A stretch of 64,000 nt of DNA, taken from positions 806,001-870,000 of the forward strand of contig JAKLMB010000007.1 of NCBI GenBank assembly GCA_022813625.1. The letters are read 5' to 3'. The stretch comes from Aaosphaeria pasadenensis. Lineage: Eukaryota; Ascomycota; Dothideomycetes; Pleosporales. The notes beneath the pieces were generated by a model. The model was not told where the DNA came from, did no database searches, and saw nothing but the letters and a program-made list of their open reading frames with translations. The translations under genes were made by a program, and so were the position numbers. Within the stretch, counting starts at the first letter, position 1, and the number at the start of each line of letters is the position of its first letter. This document shows, piece by piece, positions 12,024 through 23,241 of this stretch.

Positions 12024-13309
12024 ACTGTGGGTCCTTGTGATGACTAGTGAGCCGCACTGCGTGCATCACCTACACAACAAGAAGGAAGTTACATCTGACG
12101 TGAAGCTGAGAGAGAAATCTTGGAGAGGAAACGGTGGTTTATATATGTTGGCGAGGAAGGATCTATCAAACCTTCTTCGAACACTAATCCCATTCATGGT
12201 AACTACGTCTATTGCAATTTTCCCTAATGAGAGTTGTTGAGGAAAGAAAACATCATATATTGGTTGATAAAATTTCTTAATCGTTGAGAGAACTGTTGGC
12301 CCCGTGTAACCTAGTGGTAAGTTGTTATCGAATGCATCACTTTACCTTTGAGTGACGCTTTCGGTTGAACGCATGATCCAGCAAAAGATGGTACCAGAAC
12401 AGTGCCAGGGTTGTGGTTCGCTGAGACCTGATCAAGCAAGATCGGTGTTGTTGGAAGGCTGCACTCACCGGCACCCACATAGTCGGTGATTTTTACAATT
12501 GCTATTGCACCCATGAACTCATTTTAGTACGTATATCTTGCCCGCATCAAGATCCGCATATCGGACCACGATCAATCAAGATTTAAAACGGTGACCCGAA
12601 CTCAAGATCATACTCAACAAAATTTGTATTTGGTACTTCAGCCTTGTAATGGGAAGAAACAATAATCATTATATTGTGTTACCCCAGATCAAGATAACGC
12701 GGTCACTGAGAATGAGACCCGGGATAGATGTAGCATACACAACCTAGAACAGTCAAAGAGAACGAGAAACCACAGAGCTATCATCAAAAGCAAAACTTCC
12801 TTCATTCTATAAAAAGTCGATAGCGGGTGGTACTGGTGATTTTCTCTGCCCTGAACTAAGTTTGATCTTTTCGAAAAGTCTATGCGTGAATATTGACACC
12901 CATGTACGACTTGTTGAACGGGTTTCTTGAATGTTCCGAGACGGTAAATATCTCGGAAGTCTACAGGATTGTGTGACACGAAGAGTTCGCAGGCAAACAA
13001 GTAAACTGAAACCATGGTATAGGATGCGCATCAATGGGAATGAGTCTATGGGTTTGAACAAATTGCAATTCTGTGGTTGAATTTCTCATCGATGAACTCT
13101 ACTGCGATGCAACCGGATACTCGCGAATTAGTACGTCATGTGATAACTAGACTAGCATCTGCCATGAGGGCGAGCATTCATGACAGAACATTCCTCCCAG
13201 TATTAATGGATCTAGACGCTACGAGTACATCCTTCCAGTATTGTTTCGTGTCCCATGAATCCAATAAGGTTCGGTATCGTGATGGGATGGGGCATCCTGT
13301 TTGGCACTA

Positions 13310-13339
13310 ATAGTGAGCGGGGCGATAGTGAGCGGGGCG
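13310..13339. repeat. 15-bp GC-rich tandem duplication
   Basis: Two exact copies of ATAGTGAGCGGGGCG lie head to tail at 13310-13324 and 13325-13339. GGCACTAA flanks the pair on each side (13303-13310 and 13341-13348). The arrangement recalls subterminal repeats of DNA transposons or MITEs, but no partner terminus or transposase was found nearby. Confidence 0.8.
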
Positions 13340-13355
13340 GGGCACTAAAGGTCTT

Positions 13356-13670
13356 GGCGTAGTTCGCCTAATCCCGTGATCCCCAACTTACCTCTCACGC
13401 CTCTCTCTCTTCTTCTCTTCTCTACCGCACAACACGTACACTTATTCCACCACAAGGTCGATCCTTAGGTTGTTCTAAGCCTGGAAGTCGTGCGCAGGTA
13501 GCCTTTCGAAGCTCTGTCGCGCACTTGCAAGAGTGCGCCTTGAGACAAGACTGGTTGCTCGCTGTTCGGTTGCCGTCCCGATAAAGACAGCCTTCTGCGT
13601 ACCTCAGGGTCGTAGAAGTAAAATGTTCAGGCCTAACTTGCGTAGGCACTGCAGACCTTAGGGACTGCAG
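13356..13670. repeat. String of short hairpins, CCTTAGG/CCTCAGG cores
   Basis: At least six inverted repeats follow each other: GGCG/CGCC (13356-13368), CTTAG/CTAAG (13464-13479), CCTG/CAGG (13480-13498), GCGCACT/AGTGCGC with loop TGCAAG (13519-13538), CTTCTGCG/CGTAGAAG around an ACC-TCAG-GGT apex (13592-13618), and GCCTA/TAGGC (13631-13647). A final CTGCAG/CTGCAG stem encloses ACCTTAGGGA (13649-13670). The last two-part core recurs upstream of the RS-repeat gene at 33.4 kb. No coding sequence is associated. Confidence 0.7.
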
Positions 13671-14152
13671 AGAACTATTTTCGGTGGGGAAGGGTTCTTG
13701 TTGACCCCAACCACCTTTTTTCTTTCCATCCACTTTTTTCTTTTCTCTCCTCTGGTCTTAACGACATGAAGTCCAGCTTTCAGGTCGCGTGCTGGGTGAT
13801 TTCCCCAGGGTGCTGGGCTGTGTGCACTGTGCAGTGTGTACAGCGGCGTAACAGGCGGGCGGGCACAGTGTGACACCCAATCATTCTGGGTGGGAGCAAT
13901 CTCTACTGTGTACGGTATCAGTCATGCCGTCGGCTGAAGGAGAAATTGATTCACCGACGTCTCTCGCCCCCTGTGCCCGGACTGCGCATCAAGTAGGTAG
14001 TTAGGCAAATCATTCTCCCTCACTTGTTAGCGCAATTGGTGTTATGGTGGATGATGTCTCGAAAATTGGTTTGTTATGGGTAAAATTTGGAAGGCTCGGC
14101 ATGCATCCTGCGTCATTCATGTACCTTTCCTGGAGAAGGCGGCGCAAGGCGT

Positions 14153-14213
14153 ACATACTGTGTACGTATGTGTTGTGCATGGACATACATTAGGTACATA
14201 CAAATGTATGTAC
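14153..14213. repeat. TAC/GTA palindromes upstream of lipase gene
   Basis: ACATAC (14153-14158) pairs with GTATGT (14166-14171). A perfect stem GTACATAC / GTATGTAC with loop AAAT lies at 14194-14213. They sit about 130-190 bp upstream of the lipase start and could be regulator binding sites or cruciform-prone DNA. Confidence 0.6.
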
Positions 14214-14339
14214 TTGTCTCAGCTTACTGCTTGAGCTATTTTCAGAGCACGCAGGATTCATGAAAGAGACAATCCACCCAGTAGCTGTACTACTACTTAA
14301 TGGTCTTGAAGATCGAGTCAGAACTACTCCGGCGAGGAA

Positions 14340-15827
14340 ATGAATTCCTATCCAAAAAAGAAACTCTCCGCATTCATGATGAGATTCCCTCCGCGTCAGT
14401 TGCTCTCCTTGCTTTTCCTTTGGGATGGCGCGGTCAAAGCTCAACTCCAGCCGATCCATGTCCAAAACAACACCTTCAACTCATCGTTCAACCTTTCTCC
14501 CATTCAGATTGAAAATGCAAACATTTCCGCGCTTGTCGTCGAAAACACAGAAATCGCCGTGAACTTTGAACGTACTAATTGGGCGACCGGGTCCGTCGCG
14601 CAGGATCCCTTCTACCGACCGCCGCCAGTAACCAATTCTACGCCTCCTGGCACCGTTTTGTCGATTGAAGAATTCACAGACACAACGGTGTATACCCTGC
14701 CGCCAGGATTGTCACTTTCTCGCATTCTGTATGTTACAGAAACTCTAAACGGCACGGCTATCCCAGCCTCAGCCTATGTCTTGTGGCCATTCCAACCAAA
14801 AGCTTTCCGCAGCGAGTATTCGTCCCTCAATGTCTCTGGTGTGCCCGTAGTTGGCTTTGCCCATGGCACAAGCGGGGTTTTTGGGGAATGCGCCCCGAGC
14901 CATATCCGGAATCTTTGGTATCAATATTCAGCGCCATACACGCTCGCTCTTCAAGGCTACGCCGTTGTAGCGCCGGACTATGCGGGATTGGGAGTGAACC
15001 GAACGTCCGAAGGCGAAGACATCCTTCACGCCTATCTCAACAACCCTGCGGCAGCCAACGACGTTTTCTACGCAGTCGAGGCCGCACAAAATGCCTTTCC
15101 AGAATTATCGAAACAGTTCGTTACGATGGGACACTCCCAAGGCGGAGGAGCTTCTTGGGGAGCCGCCCAACGACAACACTCGCGCCCTGTGACGAATTAT
15201 CTAGGTACCGTCGCTGGTAGCCCAGTCACCAATGCTGCCGAATTGATTGCAATCAATCCGGCCAATGTAGCCATCGTCGGCCTTTTGTCGCGCGGATTAC
15301 AGTCAATATACTCTTCCTTCAATGCTAAGGAATGGCTCACGGAAGCGGGAGTCGCACTCAATAGCCTAGCCAAGGAAATTCAAGGCTGCAACAGCGCGGA
15401 TTATCAACTATATTCTGACCCAACGCAATGGCTGCGCCCCGATTTTGCCGAGAGCTGGTACCTGGGCGCGTATGTCAATCTGACATCCGTGGGCCGACAA
15501 CCAATTTCCGGACCCATGCTTGTATTTCAGGGTACTCAGGACCAGGCTGTTAACCATACAGTGACTTCGAGAGTAGTCCAAGACACTTGCTCATTATACC
15601 CCGAGAGCCAGATTGAGTACGCAATCGTCGAGGGTGCAACACATGTTCCGGCACTCTATGCCGTACAGCAATTGTGGCTTGACTGGATCGAGGACAGGTT
15701 CATGGGTGTGAAAGTCGAAGCAGGATGTCGCTCGAGGAATATTTCGAGCTTGCGACCGGTGGCCAACTACCAGCCGGAGCTTTCATATTATCTGCAATAC
15801 GCGCTAGAACCATATGTTGTGGCGTGA
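14340..15827 (+). CDS. Secreted lipase, LIP family (alpha/beta hydrolase)
   Basis: A single exon of 495 codons; the in-frame Met at 14376 or 14379 may be the real start, since it directly precedes the signal peptide (FPPRQLLSLLFLWDGAVKAQ). The body matches secretory lipases of the Candida LIP type: PVVGFAHGTSGVFG oxyanion region (about 169-182), the nucleophile elbow GHSQGG with Ser266, a likely acid Asp401 in QGTQDQ and His435 in EGATHVPA. Paired cysteines and several N-glycosylation sites (NNT, NSS, NIS, NGT, NRT) agree with secretion. The expected reaction is hydrolysis of acylglycerols outside the cell. Confidence 0.85.
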   Translation: MNSYPKKKLSAFMMRFPPRQLLSLLFLWDGAVKAQLQPIHVQNNTFNSSFNLSPIQIENANISALVVENTEIAVNFERTNWATGSVAQDPFYRPPPVTNSTPPGTVLSIEEFTDTTVYTLPPGLSLSRILYVTETLNGTAIPASAYVLWPFQPKAFRSEYSSLNVSGVPVVGFAHGTSGVFGECAPSHIRNLWYQYSAPYTLALQGYAVVAPDYAGLGVNRTSEGEDILHAYLNNPAAANDVFYAVEAAQNAFPELSKQFVTMGHSQGGGASWGAAQRQHSRPVTNYLGTVAGSPVTNAAELIAINPANVAIVGLLSRGLQSIYSSFNAKEWLTEAGVALNSLAKEIQGCNSADYQLYSDPTQWLRPDFAESWYLGAYVNLTSVGRQPISGPMLVFQGTQDQAVNHTVTSRVVQDTCSLYPESQIEYAIVEGATHVPALYAVQQLWLDWIEDRFMGVKVEAGCRSRNISSLRPVANYQPELSYYLQYALEPYVVA

Positions 15828-16405
15828 GGGGGGTTGGCGGGAACGATCAAGTCGCAGCAAGAAGGCAAAGTGAATTGGTGGGTACCTGAACGTGGGGCCC
15901 TCACCCTGGCGTTTTCCGCTTCCCGAACCAAGGATGCCTAGTTGCCTCTGTTGATTATGGTGTGGAAACAAAACAGTGTGTAGGCGGTATTGTTTCTATC
16001 GCTGTAGTAGTGAGAAGGAAAGTATGTTGGTTGGTTGGTTGCCAGGGATCTATCCATCTCGCTCATCGTTGATTACCTGATCCTCTCTGCGGCTGATTAT
16101 CTCCCGTGCTCCCGTGCCTCTTAACAGCCTCATCGGATCGGAAAGTTAGACATTTTGTAATTGGTTATAGCCAATATCGCATGTGGTATAGCGATGGAGT
16201 ATCAACGCTAGAACTGTAATGTTTAACCGTCAGGTTAATAATCTATTTGTACTTAGATGTATACCTATTCTATGATCTAGTGGTGTGATATTATGACTCC
16301 AACCTCCCTTCCCACTGAAGCCTTTGATTTTGAATCTATTCTATAGTGAAATGATATCTTTCGGAGTATTCGTTTCGAAGGTTGCTGCTTGTTTTGGTCG
16401 TCTGT
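15828..16405. other. Convergent 3' spacer
   Basis: 578 bp lie between the converging lipase and RTA1-like genes. The stretch is AT-rich with no protein-like frame. It is expected to hold both polyadenylation regions. Confidence 0.5.
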
Positions 16406-17478
16406 TCATTGTTGAGTCAACACAGACGGAGAATCTGTCCGCATCTTCTCATTGTCCAGAGTACGTCGTCTTTTATTGTGCAGTGCGTATCCTGGGTGAC
16501 CAATGGTGAGACAGACAACGGCAACGCTGGTGATTCTGTATGTAGTTCGTTAACATTGACTCCTTATATTGCGATCAATAGTGGACACTTACGCCGACTC
16601 AAGTGCAATGAACAAGGGTTGTTCCCGGAACATTTCGCTGAAGTATCCTTCTCGAAGTTCGACGATTCGATAAACGCATCTCACTAAAATGAATAGGATA
16701 GAGAGGAAGAGGAAAACGAGGAAGAATTTTATCCTCCGGTCTATGGTCGTCCAAATGCCAGAACGTTTGCAAGAAACCAAGTAATCTGCAAACAAGGCAC
16801 AAAAACAGGTAATCGTGACTACCTGGAAGACCAGGCCAGCCAAAGATATATCCACGCCAACTTGTACGTCGTCCTTATTGGAAGCTAAGCAAGACATTGC
16901 ACCACCGACAGCTTGTAGTACCAAGGAAACAACGTCACAGGGAATAAAGATCCAGTAGTACAATTTGGGCTTGAAGCGGGATTTGGTCTCGTCGACTTGA
17001 ACAATTCTATCACGGCGTTAGGTAGTGATTTTACTATTAGCGCTGAAGAAAGAATACCCACACTTGAGACAGCAGCACATAGATAGCAGCACAAAAGAAC
17101 AGCGGAGCTATTGTTATACAAACTGTTCACCAAATGTTAACCTCTGCGCATGAGACGAAGCCTCTGTATCCTTGACTTACCGATCTGCATGATGAATCCA
17201 TTGAAGTCGAAAGGATTGTTATAGATGAGAATGCGTCCCACGTAACCAGCAATCTCGAGAATGCATCCGCAGACTATACTGGCCATAAAACCCAAAGTCC
17301 ATGTCCACCATCCTTGAATTACATGCACAATAAGGGCAATGGAAAATATGCAGATAAACGCGCCACTGGCGGCTAGAGAAGGTCGATAACCCAGCAGACT
17401 GGCTTCGATGGGGCAGATGTCCAAAGTACAGTTCGCATCTGGCCCAAATGATATGAGTCCATAGGGGAGGGCGTCCAT
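16406..17478 (-). CDS. RTA1-like lipid-translocating exporter
   Basis: Four exons (17478-17181, 17107-17062, 17006-16593, 16535-16406) with introns of 73, 55 and 57 bp give 295 residues, the usual size for RTA1 proteins. All junctions use GT-AG and keep phase. Several hydrophobic segments are visible, starting with SLLGYRPSLAASGAFICIFSI. The family landmarks are present: a glycine-bearing EIAGYVGRI in TM3, IFIPCDVVSLVLQAVGGAMS in the middle, VYRIVELREGYFSE with a following EQPLFIALES, and a C-terminal GHPGY before a basic cytosolic tail. RTA1/RSB1 relatives confer resistance to 7-aminocholesterol or export sphingoid bases at the plasma membrane. Its 5' end faces the Upc2-type regulator at 18250. 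Confidence 0.88.
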
Positions 17479-17629
17479 TGTTGATGCAAATTCAATTCGA
17501 ATCCTGGAGAAATGTATGCCTTGCACTCTGAGGGCCGATCAACCTTTATTAGGAGCATAGAGTGAATCATTCTCAATGACATATGATGGCTTAAGTCAGA
17601 GCCTAACCGAGCCTTCCCGCATTTCAGGC

Positions 17630-18055
17630 TTAAGGCTCCAATTTTGCGGCAACCAGTACCCACCTAGGGCGTTTGGACAGGCAAGTTCTCTCGTCTGTTG
17701 TGAAGAAGACGCCTAGCACTAGACTCCACCAATCCACGCGTAGCCCCTCGGTTTGCTCGGATCGTCGGACATTTCGCATATGCTGTACAATGCTGACGTC
17801 CACGTTCAAAGTCCCCACATAAATTCGCTTGATGCTACAAGAACGTAGTAGCTCTTCGCTTCGTGTAAGAGAACCTCGCAAGATATGACGCTTTAGGAAA
17901 GCAAGTTCGTCGCATCCGCCAGAGAAGCCAGCCTCTATGATAGCATGCCAAACATCAGGACTGACTTTATCAGTGCGACAATGCTCTTCCGTATACAGGT
18001 TTCGATGCGAAAGAATCCTGGGGCTGTGTTCGTTCCAAGTATTGCGGGTGGTGTT
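17630..18055 (-). other. Open frame without a start, possible gene remnant
   Basis: One minus-strand frame stays open for 141 codons after a TGA at 18058-18056 and has a protein-like composition (for example NTWNEHSPRILSHR, DVWHAIIEAGFSGGCDELAF and LRVDWWSLVLGVFF), yet it has no upstream ATG. An ATG at 18059 lies one frame off and opens about 30 codons. This may be a decayed gene, an exon of a gene with unrecognised splicing, or chance. I recognise no family. Confidence 0.25.
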
Positions 18056-18249
18056 TCATTGATTAAATAGAGGTGGCCGTCGTTCTCCTAGTTACGCGTT
18101 CTCGCTTCGCATCGGATCCCTCGGATCTTCGTTTAAAGGCAGCCTGTCCGACTCCACATAAGTCCTGCAGAAGGAACCTGTCACCAGTGTGATTTGGTAA
18201 GACTTCTTGGTCTGATCAAATATTGTTCTACATCGGGATTTGACCAATA

Positions 18250-19488
18250 ATGTCTACAGTTCGCTCATCTCGGAGATGGCATAGCAAGTCGAGGACTGGC
18301 TGCCAGGGGTGCAAATCCAGGAAAGTCAAGGTGAGTTCATGCGAACCATTAGTTCGGGCAGCATCGAATGCCCAAACTTTGCATCATCATCATTCGTTGT
18401 TCTGGCATCTAATAACTCAACAAAGTGTGATGAACATCGACCTTCTTGTCGCAATTGTCTGAAACGAGCAACGAAATGCGACTTCCTTGATTCCGAACCC
18501 CCAGTACCGTTATCTATATCAGGATCGCAGAACCTAGAACTGGAACTTTTGCATAATTTCACGGTCGCAACGGCGGCAACCCTCAGCACCGAGACCCAGA
18601 CTCGGGACATGTGGCGTGTAGCTGTACCTCAAATCGGATTTGGTACTCGATACATAATGGACAGCATCTTGTCTTTATCAGCTCTGCACATGGCAAGATC
18701 CGACATCAAACGACGCGATCTTCTTCTCTCGCAGGCAAACGTACACCTCAATGCATCACTGAAAGAAGCCTTGCCTCTGATCCCAAGCGTCAATAAAAGC
18801 AATTGCGATAAGTTGTTCCTCTTCTCAGTATTGGTATTATACATCAACCTGGCGAGCCCAAGACGGGAAGAAGACATGCTCGTGCTTGAAAGTGACAAAA
18901 TGCCACAGTGGCTGTTCCTTCTTCGCGGTATCAATCCAATCGTGGAACCTTATGAAGAAGCTCTGGTCTCATCTTCAGTATCCCTCATATATCGAGCCAC
19001 GGAAAGCAGTTACCAATTCTGGTTTAGCCACACGCCAGCCGAAGATCTGAACCTCGATGATCTCGAGGCTGGTATTAGAACCCGTACCCAGAATGACGAA
19101 GCCAAACAAAAGGTTCTTATAGATACTACTCAGAAGATGAGACGAAGTTACACATTTCTCCACAGACTTGGGGACGAGGCACGGATACGAGGTATTGCCA
19201 TTCAACTCATTTGAGGCCCATCTCAACTAATCAGACGTAGGCTTCTACACTTTTCTTTTTGAGATAAGTGACGAGTACTTAACCTTGCTCAGAAACCTCG
19301 ACAGCGATTCCTTGTGTATATTCGCTTTCTTCTCAGTTCTTATTCAAGACTTTGAAAAGTACTGGTGGGCGAAGGGCTGGGGCAAACATCTAATTAAGAG
19401 AATTTACTTTTTATTGGACGAAGAGTATAGGATATACATACGATGGCCTATCGAACAGATCGGATGGGTACCACCATACACACATTAA
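18250..19488 (+). CDS. Zn2Cys6 transcription factor, Upc2/sterol-regulator type
   Basis: Three exons (18250-18330, 18426-19191, 19241-19488) give 364 residues; introns are 95 and 49 bp. The first intron splits the zinc cluster, a usual position in this subfamily, and splicing restores the pattern C-x2-C-x6-C-x6-C-x2-C-x6-C at residues about 18-44. There is no typical coiled-coil linker. The rest matches the short fungal regulators related to Upc2/Ecm22: LLHNFTVATAATLS, YIMDSILSLSALHMA, and a C-terminal block ending in KRIYFLLDEEYRIYIRWPIEQIGWVP. Members regulate sterol uptake or neighbouring pathway genes. It is divergent from the RTA1-like gene, which makes that gene a plausible target. Confidence 0.88.
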
Positions 19489-19594
19489 TAATGTAGGATA
19501 AGTGTTGAAGCAATCGGTCGTTCTTCTCTTAATACCAACTTTTATCGCAAACTAATCCAGACACCACGCCCATGTCATCGACCAAGTAAGACAT

Positions 19595-20347
19595 CTAAAC
19601 ATGAGGTGCCTCTTGGACCTTCTTGTAGGCTCGCTGCAGCTCAGGTAGATCCTGTACCTTCTTGAGCCACTTTTGAATGTTGGGATACTTATCGAGCGGC
19701 ACCTGTGCAAATGCATGCTGGCGTACCCAAGGCTCGAAATGAATGTCGACCGCTGAAATTCCACCCGGTAGAACACTCTCACCATTCGTCTTCTTCAATT
19801 GGCCTTCCAAGACTGAGTAGCATCTGTCTGTCTGCTCTACATATCGATTTAGGGCATCTTCGTTCTTGGTGGCGTTGTAATGCCTAGGTTCATGCTTAGA
19901 AAGAGACCAGGGAAGAGCCTCGCAACGCTGCTAACAGACATACCTGAACCAGTTTGTCTGCCCTGTCATTGGGCCCAATGTAGTCAACAGGAAATACTCC
20001 CATTTCTCGAAATCGACAATATCCTGCTCACTGGGCTTTCCACCGCTAGCGCTTCTCGGCCCCAGCTTTTGACCGTCGGGATCATACCGTCTCCTGACGT
20101 AGTTCAAACATGCGCCGCTCTCCCAACTGACGACGCCATTATTGGGATCCTCGAGGGCAGGGACGCGACCGTTCTCGTTTATTTTCAAGAACGTCGCGCC
20201 TTTGAGGCCCTTGGCTGGGTCGTCTCCAAAATCCCATAGCTTGACGTCATATGGAACGGAGAGTAGCTCCAAAGCAATGGCGATTTTGAAAGGATTGGGG
20301 CCCGTAGAGTGGGCGTGGAGAACAAGAGGTTTGAGAGATGAAGACAT
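19595..20347 (-). CDS. Glutathione S-transferase (Ure2-like)
   Basis: Exons 20347-19944 and 19883-19595 (60-bp intron, GTATGT...CTAG) give 230 residues. The start at 20347 (MSSSLKPLVLHAHS) is preferred over the upstream Met at 20398 because it begins directly at the thioredoxin fold. The N-terminal domain shows SVPYDVKLWDFGDD, the cis-Pro motif NENGRVPALEDP and WESGACLNYV. The helical C-terminal domain contains a WFRHYN segment, RYVEQTDRCYSVLEGQL and the SAVDIHFEPWV signature. Cytosolic glutathione conjugation or peroxidase activity is expected. It converges with the Upc2-type regulator and lies close to the RTA1 exporter, which fits a stress or detoxification context. Confidence 0.9.
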
Positions 20348-20847
20348 ACTGGTTGTTTTGCGCTGGACTTGATGCTGTGCAGTGTGGTAGTAGGTCATCC
20401 GAAACTATATACTGTCTCCAATTTTGACTCCAACTACTCTCTCCAACAATTGTCCCCACTATTCGCCTCCAACGCTCACGTGACGATATGAATTAGTAAT
20501 GTCTTCGATAGAATCTGAAGGACCTGTACTTTGGTATTTGTAATCTGTACTGATAATTCAATGTTTTGTAGAAAGCCCCATTGTTGGGGTTGCCAATTAT
20601 TTCGTATAATCCACAATGAAGGGCTGCACAGAGAGATATCTGATGGGGGGTTTCCCAACGCATTATTGTCAAGTCATTCCTTTTTAGGAAGGGCTCAACC
20701 GATAGGAAATGCTCGTGTTGTGCCAATTCATGTATTAGTCGTTGATGTATTATTGTTAAATGAACAATGGGATACGATGATTACATTCATTTGTGAAGCT
20801 CAAAGATTGAGCATTTTGAATTAGCAGCTGTTGTGGCTCCTCCAAGT
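20348..20847 (-). other. Promoter of the GST gene and 3' end of the next gene
   Basis: 500 bp, AT-rich, between the GST start and the stop of the Zn2Cys6 regulator. No coding frame is supported. Confidence 0.5.
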
Positions 20848-23241
20848 TTACCAGAATGGTGCTTTCTCCATGATAGTATCATCTATTGACCAGTTCATTG
20901 GGTCTTCGAGATCAAAAGGTAAAGGACCGTCTAATGTCTGTATGATACGTTAGAAAATGTTTAGGTTCCACGTACTGGCTGGGAAGCATACCATGAGATC
21001 CCAATCATCCATTGGGTTCGTGTTTCCCCATGAGCTTACTGTGCTCGAGGACTTCTGTGGGCTGCCCCCCTGCGCAGCTAGTTCCTCTAATATCGACAAG
21101 CAAGTATCAATCGATTCTTCAGCTTTTGATATGATCAGTTGTGTCATCTCATTATCGTCCAACCTTTGCCTAAGCCCGTCAATTTGAGCTACAATCATGT
21201 TTGCAAAAAGATGTCCTTTGATGTTTGTTTCTCCAGCTTTAATGGATTTGAGGTTCCACACTCGTAGTTCTTCCACGGCTGAAAGCAGATCTGGTCGAAT
21301 TGGCATTGAACCTAAGCCTTCTTCCTCTTGCAATTGAGCTCGCACTTCGATCACGATTACTAATAGTGCTTGAATCGTGATGGTGCGGAAGAAACCAGAA
21401 CCACGACAAATTAGCCGCGGTAGATCATTCAGCTCGGACTTTTGTTGGTGGCAGTTGGCTGTTTGTGGCGCACTCTGCGTTATCGACCCTCCCGCGTAAA
21501 GTATCCTGAGTGCAGCCTCGACCGCAGCTTTTCTGGAGAACGCATAGCTCGCCTCCTGCATTGCATAGCCTAAGTATGGAGTATGTACAGATGAGAGATA
21601 ACGATTCATCAGGTAGTCGACTGTATTAACCTCGAATATCGATTGTTTCGAAGTGGAACCCGGCTCATACTTTGACAGCGTGCGTCGTAGATCTTTCAGT
21701 TCTTGGTGAAGCTCTGAATGTAGCCGAAGAGCTTCCTGGTATGTGGGATTCGGGTTCAAGTCGTTCAAGAATTTGGCTATGGACAGTCTTGTCTGGAAAG
21801 ACTTTCTCAATGCAATAGCCATGGAGGTTTGGGTGTACTCTGTCTCCACCTTTGGTGCTGGTTTCTCAGATTCCAGTAGATCCTCGTCATCAAAATTACC
21901 CGGAGGTTGAGTATCAAAGTCATTTGTGGTAATCAAGGGTGGCGCTCCGAGCATCAGACTTGACTGCAACGCCAACTCAAGGATTGTGTTCCACAACCTT
22001 CGGCGCATCTCACAACAAAGTCTCGTCCTACTCGGTATCTGGGCAGGGTCACGGTTCAAGCCCATATAGGTGGCAATTCTGAGCACGGAACCAGCAGAAA
22101 CCCATGTGTAGTCGCCCCCAACATTAACGAATTCCCGCGCGAGTAAATGTAGCAAATGTGTTTGCAAGTATTGAAGGCCAAGCCTTGATTTGAATTCCGG
22201 CTCTGAGAGCCAAGTTTGCGCCTCGTATATCCACCTTAGTGCCGTTTCGCGTAATGAGAATGTATCATCATAGAATATTGCGCCCAGAGCCAGTACCAAC
22301 TTTACTTGGACAAGGAAAGCGACATCATATTGGGTATCAGGAACCCAGAGCTTTTCATAATCAGCGCGGAATAGAGGAATGTGAAGAATCCGGTAAACCC
22401 TTTCTATCGTACGGAGATAGGATTCGATCAACTCATCGGCAACCTCCTTTGTTGGTAGGGTAGTCGTGGGCGGCAACGGCCATGGCGGAGTTCTCTGTGC
22501 TTTGATGACTGTGGCCAACGACTTGCACTTTCGCAATCCGGATATCCCTTTAGAAGATTCATCGCGCGTGGCCGGCTCAAATCTTTCGAGTACATCCTTG
22601 AACTAAGTAAAGTTAAATCAAGTAGTGCGCAGAGCGTGTACAATGATACTCACTAAAGCGGCCGTATGGATCCAGTGACTTTGCCCATAGAGACGCGTCT
22701 TATGTGTAATACTACGTGGAAGCCATTGAGGATGTCCGAAGACAGAGCTTCCATGCACCGTGAAACATCCAATAGGTCCAATATCTAGTATTTCTGCGTG
22801 GGATGAGCTAGGAGCTGGAGACGGGGCCACTGCCGAGGAACCTCGAGAAATCTGTTGTTCAAGCTGCTTGATCTTCTCCTTCAGGGATTGAAGTTCGAGT
22901 ATAGAAACTTGATCACTTGAAGCCCCCGAACTACTGCGCATCAATGGTGTAGAAGCATTTGATACTCCAGCAATGGCAGTGCGTCCACTCGCAGTAGTGG
23001 GAAGGGAGGTATCGCTTGATAGCGTGGATTGGCGTTGTGCCAGTGCTGGGTGGCCTTCGTATCTGCAATCGGTCTTTGATTTGGTACAGTGATTGCATGG
23101 CTGTTCTCTGTTGCATCGAACCTTACGCTTCCTGCAACTCGTACATGATCTGCATTGCCGAGTTCAGCACATGGTGTATTTTGAACAGTGGAGCCTTACG
23201 TACACCGCAGGTCGCCGGCGCCGGCGCTCAGGTTCTGTCAT
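20848..23241 (-). CDS. Zn2Cys6 transcription factor with fungal_trans domain
   Basis: Four exons (23241-23204, 23149-22654, 22602-20992, 20937-20848) with introns of 54, 51 and 54 bp give 744 residues. The tiny first exon encodes a basic MTEPERRRRRPAV tail. The cluster C-x2-C-x6-C-x5-C-x2-C-x6-C follows at about residues 15-41, then a linker and a heptad region (ILELQSLKEKIKQLEQQI, about 96-113) suited to dimerisation. The middle domain (ESYLRTIERVYRILHIPLFRADYEKLW, AFLVQVKLVLALGAIFYDD, GLNRDPAQIPSRTRLCCEMRRRLW) is the fungal-specific trans domain of the xylanase-regulator type. The last exon adds an acidic DLEDPMNW tail. It is divergent from an MFS carrier that it may control. Confidence 0.9.

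Larger units (their letters stand above)
12024..14339. other. Gene-poor 2.3-kb region with structured repeats
   Basis: Between the divergent starts of the secreted orphan (minus) and the lipase (plus), no convincing coding region was found. Open frames at 12689-13061 and 13422-13733 (minus) have no recognisable composition. The region does hold a 15-bp GC-rich tandem (13310), a C/T-rich tract (about 13392-13425), a string of hairpins (13356-13670) and TAC/GTA palindromes (14153-14213), listed separately. Confidence 0.5.

Noticed and set aside
12300..12380. tRNA-like segment (CCCCGTGTAACCTAGTGGTAAG)
   Set aside because: It resembles a tRNA D-arm, but there is no matching acceptor 3' strand, anticodon stem or T-arm at the expected distances.
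12689..13061. Two overlapping minus-strand frames with a hydrophobic stretch
   Set aside because: Short, no family, AT-rich surroundings; likely chance.
13655..13664. TTAGGG as an interstitial telomere repeat
   Set aside because: Only single copies occur, each inside a hairpin core; no tandem array is present.
13422..13733. 103-codon minus-strand frame over the hairpin array
   Set aside because: The reading frame is better explained by the GC-rich hairpin string; no motif was seen.
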